From Pyrenophora tritici-repentis (lineage: Eukaryota; Ascomycota; Dothideomycetes; Pleosporales; Pleosporaceae), in NCBI RefSeq assembly GCF_003171515.1, contig NC_089391.1:3162001-3226000 (forward strand): a stretch of 64,000 nucleotides of DNA, given 5' to 3'. Below are positions 46,243 through 55,600 of the stretch, piece after piece. Both the position numbers and the translations under genes were made by a program. Numbering within the stretch: the stretch's first letter is position 1; each line of letters opens with the position of its first letter. Under the pieces are notes generated by a model that saw only the letters and a list, made by a program, of their open reading frames with translations, was not told where the DNA came from and did not search any database.

Positions 46243-47298
46243 TCAAACCTCAACAAGAACACCCACCCTCTCCTCCACCAATCCTAACCCCCCCTTCCCT
46301 TCCCCAACAACAGCAGCATTCACACTCACAATCTCACTCTCCCTCCTCCCACCAAGTGCCCACCACACCCACAATGCCATCCAGACCATCACCATCCGAA
46401 CTATCATACCTACCCCTCCTCTCCCACGACAAACTCTATCATACCCCCACCTCAACCAACCCCAATCCCCCTCGTCGACTCCCCTCGCGGCATGAACATG
46501 CCCGCACATATGCAAGCATGGTCCCATACGCCACAACGCGCTCTGTAGATGCGCGCAACCGTCTAAGAAAGTAGGGTTCGGAGGAGCGGCATCTAGGTGA
46601 CCTTTTGCGGGACCGTGGGTTATCAGAATGTCGGTGGAGCGCGGGATATCGGTCCAAGGGTTTGTTGTAGGTGCATATTGGAAAGCCCAGTTGCCGTACT
46701 TGGGCGTTAGAGGACTATCATAGATTTGTAGGCTGCGGTTGTGAATTGTAACTGTCGTGGTTGGAGATGACGGGGAGAGGTAAGTTATGGTGTCCCAGTT
46801 CATAGCGTCTCCGTCTTTTCCCTTGCTACACCCAACGTCTCCCTCACCATATTTATCAATAGTCTCCTCTTTATCTCTTCCTTCCTCATCTAACCACCAA
46901 TCATGATGCCCACCAACAATAATCTTACCCCCCTTATACCCCTCCAACCCCCTCAACCACTCCACTTGCTCTTTTACTTCCTCTAACGTCCCATTCACAG
47001 TCAGATCGCCAGCTTGTTTCAGGATATCCGCGGCGGGTAGGTTGGCGGGTTGTGCGTTGTGTGTGTCGGAGATACAAAGGATGCGTATGCGTTTTGGTGG
47101 GGGAGATGAGTAGGTTTGTGGAGAGGGGCGGAGGTTGAAGAGAGGAGCGGAGTAGGGCGGCGCAGATTTGTAGAGCCAGCGCGCTAGGGTGCGGGTGGGG
47201 TAAGTGAGGAGGAGGGCGCGGTGGGAGGGGAGAAGAGTGAGGGTTTTGAGGATGGTGACATGTTTGGCGGAGAAGTGGGAGGTGTTGGGTGTGGATTT
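46243..47298 (-). CDS. Calcineurin-like metallophosphoesterase, 5' end unresolved
   Basis: The reading frame is open from 47298 to the stop at 46243. It carries the metallophosphoesterase motifs in order: CISDTH, KQAGDLT, a GGHHDWW variant of GNHD, ILITHGP and CGHVHAARG, matching the MPPED-like group of fungal phosphoesterases that use two metal ions to cleave phosphoesters. Near the C-terminus there is one strongly hydrophobic segment (VRMVMVWMALWVWWALGG), then a short tail, so it may be membrane-anchored. No ATG occurs in this frame between the upstream stop (47299-47301) and the first motif, so a 5' exon must lie upstream, or the start is damaged. I could not find a convincing donor/acceptor pair for it. 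Substrate unknown. Confidence 0.65.
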   Translation of the reverse strand, partial: KSTPNTSHFSAKHVTILKTLTLLPSHRALLLTYPTRTLARWLYKSAPPYSAPLFNLRPSPQTYSSPPPKRIRILCISDTHNAQPANLPAADILKQAGDLTVNGTLEEVKEQVEWLRGLEGYKGGKIIVGGHHDWWLDEEGRDKEETIDKYGEGDVGCSKGKDGDAMNWDTITYLSPSSPTTTVTIHNRSLQIYDSPLTPKYGNWAFQYAPTTNPWTDIPRSTDILITHGPAKGHLDAAPPNPTFLDGCAHLQSALWRMGPCLHMCGHVHAARGVDEGDWGWLRWGYDRVCRGRGGVGMIVRMVMVWMALWVWWALGGRRESEIVSVNAAVVGEGKGGLGLVEERVGVLVEV

Positions 47299-47843
47299 TC
47301 AGTTTGGTGTAGGAGAATGCGTGTATCGCAAACCTGGTAGATCTTCCAGAATATCTTCTTGGCTTGAGAGTGTTGTAGATGAGTGTTGGAGCTTGTGTGG
47401 GAATCTGTGTCTAGATATATAGACAAGAAGATACGAAGGAAAGAAAAATCTTAGTCCTAACCAAGGTACAACTCATTTGTGTTCAACATGTTTTCACTCT
47501 TCCTAGTCGAGGTAACCATGGTACGTACCCAGTGTGCCTACATTTGTGTAGAGTGCTGGCTCCACACCTAGAGGAACTGAACGGTACTGGTCACGTCATC
47601 GTATCACAATACTGGGTCCGCCACCAGGATACATAATGTAAGCCTTACATTCGAGATAGTGGACAGTGAGTAATCATATCGTTTATTCATTCATCATTCG
47701 CTTGATTTAGATATTCCTAGTATCTAGCTAATAACAGAGCCTTCGCTATACTACTTTTATGCACATATCACTGCATGCAAATCACCGCACTCAAGGAGAA
47801 GAAACTCTACTCGGAAGCATCCTTGCGGACCGCAGGTATCACC
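47299..47843. other. Short gene-free stretch; may hold the phosphoesterase 5' exon
   Basis: This should include the missing first exon and promoter of the phosphoesterase and the 3' UTR of the next minus-strand gene. ATGs at about 47518 and 47491 (minus) open only short frames. Confidence 0.4.
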
Positions 47844-48402
47844 TCAAGCCGTCGGGCAAGTAGGCGTAGAGCAAATCTTGCGTACGTTCTGAGGCGCAAA
47901 AGTCTGAGGACCACCAGTGCAAACACGGCTTTCACCCTCGGTATGGCAGTTGAGCGGGTCGATCCTGACAGCGTTGCCAGACATCCAAGTGCTCCTGTGG
48001 TACGTCAGTTAAAGCTGAAGACATGGTGATAATTAAATGCAGAAAGGCTTACCCGTTGCAAGACCAAGTATGAGTAATCTGGTAGTAAGCCTGCTCCTGG
48101 GGTCCACGAAGGTCAAACAGGAGATGACGGTTGGCAACCTGGCACTCGTTGGAGTTGGGGACTGAGGCGCCGGATGCGCCGCAGTGAGCACCGGACTGCA
48201 CTGGGTCATCGAGAGTACCGACGGAGAAGGAAGACTGGAAGGTGAAGTCGACGGTGCCGGAGATGGGCGAGGTGGTGAGGGTGTAGTCGGAGATTGTGTA
48301 GGATACTGGGGTACAGATCTCGTCACCGCGGACGTTGAGGGAAGCAGGCGCGGCCATGGCGGCGGCAGCGAAGACAGCGAAGATGGTGGTCGTGTAACGC
48401 AT
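47844..48402 (-). CDS. Small secreted protein with eight cysteines, 166 aa
   Basis: Two exons, 48402-48053 and 47994-47844, with a 58-nt intron (GTAAGC donor, TTAACTGAC branch, CAG acceptor), total 501 nt. Residues 1-18 (MRYTTTIFAVFAAAAMAA) are a signal peptide; a possible propeptide ends at NVR near 25. The mature part has eight cysteines, four in each exon product (ICTP, HCGA, ECQV, SCNG; NCHT, VCTG, ICST, TCPT), suggesting four disulfides. A beta-strand-rich pattern (YTISDYTLTTSPISGTVDFT) loosely recalls the Alt a 1/AA1-like secreted group, but I cannot assign the family. It is expected outside the cell. Without splicing the frame ends two codons after SCN and loses four cysteines, which supports the intron. 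Confidence 0.78.
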
Positions 48403-49402
48403 TTTGGTGGAGTTGTGTTTGGTCTTGTGAAGAAGAGGGTGGGTAATGAGACAGTGAAGAAAGAGAGAGAAAGAGAGAGAGGAGAAGAAGGAAATGGGGG
48501 CTATATGGTCAAGAAGGGGCGAAAAGTGTTGGTTATGGCGCCACTCAGAACATCAAGAGCAGGAACGAAGCATAGAAACGTGAGTTATTCACTTCTCATG
48601 CAACACAAACAACGGACAAATGTGGCTGTACAGATCAAGCGAGGCTAGCATAGAGTCTATTCATGGTCACTGTGCGGCTGATAAACAACCATTGGTTGCC
48701 TGAGTATAAGCTGACCTTGGGACCGGTGCTGTGTAGCACCAATGACTGTGCAGTATACCAAGGGGCTTCCTGACCAAGGAGACACGCCTGTTGTAAGTCC
48801 GATGTAAGGTGTGTCTTGTGGTCAAAGTGGATTGGCTTTGAAGCTCAGGATATGTCTGACATGAAGACGGTAGTAGTATTAGGCGTTCCGGGCGCAAGGT
48901 CATGAGTTCCCGACTTCGCGGATGCACTCGCGGTTGCCGAATATGAGGTGTCCAATCGGGTGTGTAGGGATAGCCTTGTCGGAATGCTGGAGAGTCAGCC
49001 CCAGATGGCTCTTGCTTAGATGGTGTGCATGATATGGCACCATCGTCACGTTCTTTTTGGGCCAGTGGAACACGTGTAAGAAGGAGAGGTATTCCTGAGC
49101 TAAGCAGAGAAGGAATGACGCGTATTCATTCGTCCAGATAGCCGAATGCCTTGAGCGTGTTGCAGCTGATGGTAGCGTCTACTTGGCTGGGATATGCATA
49201 TCTTGGAGGGGCCTTCTAGTCATAATGGCTACATCGAGTAGCATTACATTCGGGTCGGAAGGACAAGGTGGTAGACAACAAGTCGGTGGGGTATCGATGT
49301 GGTCGGACCAAAGTGCGTCATTGGCCGGTTGGGAAGCGAAACTCCAGCATGGCATTCCCGCGGGGAGCATCGTCATTCACAAGCTGACGACACACGTACA
49401 CA
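48403..49402. other. Divergent promoter region, about 1 kb
   Basis: This lies between the secreted-protein gene (minus) and the UFE1 gene (plus). A GAGAGAAAGAGAGAGAG purine run at about 48463-48481 lies just upstream of the secreted-protein start. No gene is recognised. Confidence 0.5.
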
Positions 49403-50587
49403 ATGGACATTACGCCCGCATTCAACCAGGTGCTAGCAAAGCATGATGCGCGTCCTATTAAGCCTCACGTGTTTCGGGTCGAAGCCTTGGATGACTTTGT
49501 GAAAGAAGCATATCGTATTGTAGGACACGTTGCGCGCTGCAGGATTCTGGTCAACAACAACTAATTGATACAGCGCACGCACATTGCAAAACTGCACACA
49601 GACCTTAGGTACATACGGCAGAGCTATCTCTCTACTGCACCGCCTCCCCGCCGGAAAAAGTACACAACAAGTACCTCGTCCACGTCGGCCGACCATGATT
49701 CAGCATACCTCACCGACGCGCAACGTAACGAAATCGACGCCCAAGCAAAGCTATCGATAAACCAGTTGAATGATGCTATCAAGCGACTTGGAATCGCCGA
49801 ACAGGCACGACAGGCGACAGAGAAGCAACTTGCGCTGAAGAAGCGGGCGAAACAAGGGCTGGGTGCCTTGGGACGGTGGGCAGCAGGCGGGGCAATCACA
49901 GCGAAGAGTGTCGAGGAGGAGATTGAAGAGACCAAGGCGAATACTATCAAAGCGCATCGGGAGAGCATAATATGGTCGTTGCAGAACCAGCTCGAGCAAT
50001 GTGGCCGCTTCCAGAGCGCCATGATGGAGATCAGGCTCATGCGCGAGGTTGAAAAGAGCAAAAGTGTTCTGTATAAGACGAGAACTACAGGACCAGGAGC
50101 AGCCGATTACAGCGGTATGAACGGTGGCAGTAGTGTCGGAGGCGAGTCTGCAGATTATCGGGCCAAGTCGACATACACACAGGACGAGTCGAGCGCGGTG
50201 ATTGAGAACCAGCTCGACCCAGAGCAACTCCAGCTATTTGCGCAGGAAAACCAGGACATGCTCAAGCAGTACGAGGACCAACTCGACAAAGTCCGGTACG
50301 TACCACTACTATACAACCTCCCTTGACGCATACTAACCGCGTACAGCCAAACCGAGAAGTCGCTCACAGAGATTGCCGAACTGCAATCAACTCTCGCAAC
50401 CAACCTCAGCATACAGGCTGCCCACATTGATCAGCTAGTCGAGGACTCACTCAATACGACGGAGAATGTCGGAAGCGGAAACAAGGAGCTCAAGCGGGCG
50501 ACGGAGAGAGGCAGTACAGCGCAAAAGGTCTTCTGGGCCACGACTGTCTTCTGTGGCACTCTCATTTTGTGGGATTTGTTTATTTAG
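49403..50587 (+). CDS. UFE1: ER syntaxin Ufe1 / syntaxin-18 (Qa-SNARE)
   Basis: Three exons, 49403-49519, 49574-50295 and 50347-50587, with introns of 54 nt (GTAGGA, CTAAT branch) and 51 nt (GTACGT, ACTAAC branch), give 359 aa. The N-terminus MDITPAFNQVLAKHD leads into the syntaxin-18 N-terminal domain (KLHTDLRYIRQSYL). The SNARE motif lies at about 275-330, with the zero-layer Gln at about 303 in NLSIQAAHIDQLVEDSL. It is followed by a C-terminal membrane anchor (FWATTVFCGTLILWDLFI) with almost no lumenal tail. This t-SNARE resides on the ER and receives COPI vesicles returning from the Golgi, the same pathway as SEC27 in this window. Confidence 0.92.
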
Positions 50588-52228
50588 CTTCAGGCGTGGG
50601 CCTGTGTTATGAGTGGATACCCAACATGTGAATATGTGAAGAAGTCGCGAACACGTCCGTTAGTAACCGCTACATGTTGAGTGGACATATGCCCGCAAGC
50701 AGAAATGTCTGACATGTGGGTATGACATAATCCATTCACATCGCCTAAGCAACAAAAAAGACGTAATAGTATGATATTTAGGTGGCAGGGACTACCACAG
50801 CTCCCCTGATAATGCCACACCAACGACGTCAGACATAGGCCGCGGCTTGAAGATATAAAAGATAAAGAAGAGGTCAACAAACTCCAAGTAGATACAATCA
50901 CGTAGAAAGTTTAACAGACACATTCCGCCTGTAGAGAGCTCATCGCAGCTCGGAAGCTCCGGAGCGGAGGCGTCGGACTCTACTTTGTCTGATAAGCCGC
51001 GAAACACATAATCCTCCAGGCGTCGGACCGAGAATATAGCCTCGGAATATCAGAAGAGAGGATTGAGATAGACTACCGCATCATGTTGTACCATGTTTTG
51101 CGCGCAGCTATCGAGATACGAGGAATTGAAGAGCAGAACTATGTCCTCCACGTAGAGACAAAGATTGCGAAAGCCAAATAAATTCGTCGGATATACATAC
51201 TACGGGAAGGCACACTCCCTTTCCCTCGCACTACTGACGGCGCCTCGCAATTGGATACTGCCTCCACCTCGCCTAGACTGTGATCAAAGACGTAAGATAC
51301 CTAGCGCTAGATGATGTTCCTGATTACTGGACTTTTTCAAAGGTGCCATGGCCCCGTGCTTATAACCGAGATTATCTTCAGTTGTTATGGCGAAGATGAA
51401 GACGCTTTTCGCCGAAGCGAGTGCGGATACACACCAAATTTGGGTTTTACACTGGACAAGCTCAACCAAGGGAAAACCGTACCTCCCAACTCCTACAGAA
51501 AACCATTGGCCAGATTCTACCTCCTGTTGGAAGCACCTCTGATCCTCCCTCCTTACCTCTTCTGGAGTAAGTACCGGGAGGGATCAATCGCCTACATAAC
51601 TCCGCGAGCGTCACTCCGGGTTCCATTGCCGGAAAGGTACAAATCCAAACCGCTTAAGCTTGACCCTCAAAAGTCGGCTTTCTTTCCAACGTAAGAAGAA
51701 TGTCGAAACAGAGCAAGGGAGCTAGAAGTACACGGCAAAGATCTCCAAGACACAGTAAGTCCATGTCCCGTGTTTTCTGATGACGAAAAGATCGGGTAGG
51801 TCCGGAAGTCCGGAATTCAGGCACTTTAACGATATACCTTGGTACAAATGGAAGGTCTTTGCTAAGATGGACAACAGGAATCGCCCCAACACCACATGGA
51901 ACAATAGTAAGAGATTCTATTCAAGATGTCCACTGTAGGAGAGCTTGACTACTTATAGTTTTGATGACATGAGGATGTCCATGGTAGATCATCACTTCGT
52001 GTCGGCTTTCCTGCTAGGGCTTACTTCGTGCCACACGAGTGTCATTTTCGCCTACCGGTGCTTGGTGTGACTCTTGGCCCTTACGTACATGTTCTTATGT
52101 GTCATACTTAAAGAGGCTTTGGCAGCTGTCTTTTGTGCAAGGTGGTTAACGTACCAGTTTACCTTTCCAAGACAGGCACGTTAGACCTACCATCTCCCAC
52201 CTCGCACCAATTCCTACAAACCGCTATC
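50588..52228. other. Mostly gene-free stretch with possible coding remnants
   Basis: About 1.6 kb upstream of the interrupted secreted-protein gene. At about 51005-51180 (plus) a frame of roughly 58 codons, ending in ETKIAKAK and a stop, has coding-like composition but no start codon before its middle. A 127-codon frame at 51311-51694 (plus) follows. Neither has a recognisable domain; they could be relics. The last 100 bp are the presumed promoter and leader of the gene at 52229. Confidence 0.35.
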
Positions 52229-52354
52229 ATGAAGGCTTCTACAGCTACCTTGCTTCTTACCCTTTTTACCGTGTCGCTCGCCCACGCCCAACACCTACGC
52301 AAAACAGTTAGGAGCACTCTAACATGTTGGACGGCGGGCGGATATCAACCTTTC
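52229..52354 (+). pseudogene. 5' part of a small secreted Cys-rich protein gene, split by the Copia element
   Basis: From the ATG at 52229, 42 codons are open up to the left edge of the retrotransposon. The first 20 residues (MKASTATLLLTLFTVSLAHA) are a clear signal peptide, and the segment contains one cysteine. The last five bases (CTTTC, 52350-52354) are the left copy of the target duplication. Beyond this point the element supplies only eight more codons before a stop (52373-52375), so any product is a truncated secreted peptide. The rest of the gene continues at 58455 in the same phase once the element and one duplication copy are discounted. Family not recognised. Confidence 0.8.
52350..52354. 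repeat. Target-site duplication, left copy (CTTTC)
   Basis: Five bases immediately before the left LTR, repeated at 58450-58454 immediately after the right LTR. Five-bp duplications are normal for Copia integrases. Confidence 0.92.
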
Positions 52355-52546
52355 TGTTGGTTGGCTTTGCACTAAGTGCGTAAAGGGAAATAACGATAAC
52401 TAGGAATGCATTCTGTTCGGTGGTTCTAATTGATATCTACGAACATAGGTGCTACGAAGGTATACCTAAGCTCTTGCGCAAGGTGGGCCGAAGTCGGGCC
52501 GAAGTGTCCAGCAGCCGACGTCTCTACCGATACTCACGATCCGACA
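52355..52546 (-). repeat. 3' LTR of the Copia element
   Basis: 192 bp. It matches the LTR at 58259-58449 except for one extra T at about 52475-52476. It contains the tandem motif GGGCCGAAGTC/GGGCCGAAGTG. Confidence 0.95.
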
Positions 52547-52567
52547 CTGGAAGTCTTTTCTTTCTGG
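52547..52567 (-). promoter_or_regulatory. Possible polypurine tract of the Copia element
   Basis: Reading the sense (minus) strand, a purine-rich tract AGAAAGAAAAGA followed by CTTCCAG directly precedes the 3' LTR, where plus-strand priming would be expected. The pyrimidines next to the LTR make the assignment tentative. Confidence 0.4.
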
Positions 52568-52611
52568 ATAGCTAGTAACTCTGCTTGTATCGGTAGTGAC
52601 AGTGTATAGCA

Positions 52612-55600
52612 TTAAACATCAAAGCTTGTTGGCCTCTGCACCCATCCATCTACTCGGACTGTCAGCTTATTGCCGTCAATAAAGCGTTCAAGAGCGCGGT
52701 TTGGCGATGCCTTCGTGAAGGCGTCTGCAGGATTGTCTTCGCCATTGATCCAGCGGATCTCCGTGATCTCGCGACGCTCATATGATTGGCGCAGCGCCAT
52801 AATATCGATCATGAGGCGCTTCTCCTTCGTTGTCCCAAGCTTTACTAGGCACTCGTACAAGGAGTACGAGTCTGTACAGATAACCAAGGGAATTGCAGGT
52901 AGTCCAAGTCGTTCTGTAACTATCCTTAGCGTGGTTGCAACCGCGATGCCTATGTCAAAGCCGTTGACCATGCCGTAGATCTCTGAGGCCAGTACGCTCC
53001 GTGTGATGCGCTTGCACTTTGTAGAGCTGTAGTGGATCACGTTGCCTTGTATTGTGAAGGTGTTGGCGCCAATGGACTCGTTGACGAGCATGAGGACAAA
53101 GCCTAGCTGTGAGCTGAGGTCCTTGTTGTTGGCAAAGGAGCCGTCTACAAAGACTATCAACTTAGCCTCCGTAAGGTTGACAGTGACGTAGCGTAGGCCA
53201 CGAGTGAGATTCTCCATCTGCCATTTCAGGCGCTTGTTGAGTGCCTTAATGTCCTCGTCTGATGGTTGCTGCGCTTGAGCAGCTACGGACAGATCAAATG
53301 ATGCCTCTGGTTGGCATGTTGATGCGATGTACGCTCCGCGGGCGCGTTGCTCGGTGTACTGTTGCGCGCGGTCGGGTGCCCTAATATCAACAAGCCTGAT
53401 CCTTCCTCCTTGTCCTTTCTGCCTGAGGATTAAGACTCTGCTGGCGTCCATCGTAAGTGTACATCCATTAAAGTCTAACTGCACCTCTGGTGTCAGCATA
53501 GCCTTTGGTTTTGATCTAAACTGCGCCTTCTGGATCTTTTTCTCTTCGCGTGATAAGAACGCGGTCGTTCCGAGCATGAGGGTGTCGTCTGTCTGCATAC
53601 CGACGATGCCGAAGACGTCTGCGTCGTCGCTGTTCGTGATCAACAGGCATGGGTCGTACGTAGATGTTGACATATCTAGTTCCTTGCAGTGGTGTCCGTG
53701 ATATGTTGTCCACCAGTGGACTCCTGCCTCCGCGATCCCATATAGTGGCTTGATCACGTGGAGTATCGTGCCTTCTGGATATCGATGTACCAGCTCGGTA
53801 GGGAGGTGTGCGAGTATCGTCCTCTTCAGTGTTGTCTGAGCCTGTGGGTATGCCTGCGTAATATCACGTAGCTCAACGCTCATGCCGCTTTGTACTAGCC
53901 CAGGCGCCAGCGACATAATCAGGCGCTGGCTACATCGCTGGATGGTTGGCGACTGCGTTAAGATAGCCTCCTTGCCATAGTCTTGGTAGCCTTGGATAAC
54001 CAGACGGGATTTCTCATAAGGCTTAGTTGTCTTTCCCTTGACCTCACGTACTAGGCGTGACTTAAAGATCCGGATCTTGCTGTGTAGCCTCTCGTCGTAT
54101 TGCTCAAACTTGAAGACTCCACGACCTACTAGGTCGCTGATCTCTTGGTCATCAGACGCTTCAAAGGGGGCGCCTGAGGTTGTGATCACGCCATCGTTCC
54201 GTAGCTTGATAGCTAGCTCAAGATCGTCCTGCTCCTTCTTGGTGATGTACGCGTGCGCCTTCCGCTTGTTCTTTGACCCTGGAGGGCGGCCTCTTCTACG
54301 TGGTTGCGCTGCCGGAGGTACTGCTATCGGCTCGTGCGGCTCATTCGGCTCATTCGGCGCGTGTGGCGCATCAGGGTCGCTCCACAGGTGGTCTGGTCTG
54401 TAGTATGGCTTAACGACAGTTGATCTGAATGTCGCTGGACCATTAACCATGTCGACAGTGATGTTGTGGCCATCTGTACTGGCGATCTTGTACGGGCCAT
54501 TCCAGCCATCACTCTCTCTCCATACTAAGACTTCGCTCTGGAGTGGGAGCGCGAGCATGTCTGCAGTGGCTGGTCCATTGCGGGTGTTCAAGGCGTCTGC
54601 AACTTGGCGCTCTGCAGTGAGCTTGCGCAGGGCTTTCGTCGCCTTTTGAATAGCCTCGCTGCGTTTGACCATTGATGGTGATGGCGGTGACTCTGCAGTC
54701 ATTCGTGGGTACGCTCCAAAGACTAGTAACGTCGGGACTAGTCCATCAGGGCCAGCAGTATCGTTAACAGCCTTCACAGCCATCTGGAGAATCGCGTCGT
54801 CGGACATAGTGTCAGTGAGTTCTGCATGGAGTATGTCCCATGCCCGGCGTAGAGGGGCATGGTACCTCTCAGTTTTGCCGATAGACCAGTGCGCCTCCGT
54901 AGGTACTTGCTTGCATGTGACTCCCATGATCTTTGCTTCTGCGCGGAACTCTGCGCTCGCGAAGTTAGTACCTGCATCATGCGTGATGATGTCGGGTGGT
55001 CCCTGGTAGGTGTCGATCCATAGTATCCGCAGTGCTTGCCATGTTTCTTTAGCTGAGATAGCGCTGAGGAACCTCGCGCCTTGAAACGCTGTTGAGGAAT
55101 CGACCACATGCAGTACAGGTTTGTTGCTTAGGTACATTACGTCCACCAGGATCTCATAGTTGAAGTGGTGATCATCCTTAAGAGTGAATTTGAATCGGCG
55201 CGGCGCGGAGCTGTGGAGCTGGCAGTGGTGGCAGAACTTAGTGACTTCTTCTAGGGTTCTTTCTTCGAAGTCGTTATGGCCAGCATCCTTTAAGAGTTTG
55301 ACTAGTCGCGTAACAGCTGGGTGTCCAAACCGTCGATGGAGCCGTCGCAATTCTGTCTCCGTTAGGAACATAGTTGCTCTCTCTCTCTTGTTTAGATGGA
55401 ACCAAGGATGTCCCCATTTGCGAATCACCGGGATGTGTACGTCATCCTGAACCAGCTCGTCTGTCGTATTGTTGAAGTATACCTTTAAGCGGTCCATGTC
55501 TGCAAGGCATAGCAAGAACGGCGTAGGCGCCTCGAGCACTTCGAAGTTGATTTTTCCGATCTCCGTAGAGACCTGCACGGTGCCAATCGACGCTGTAGCC

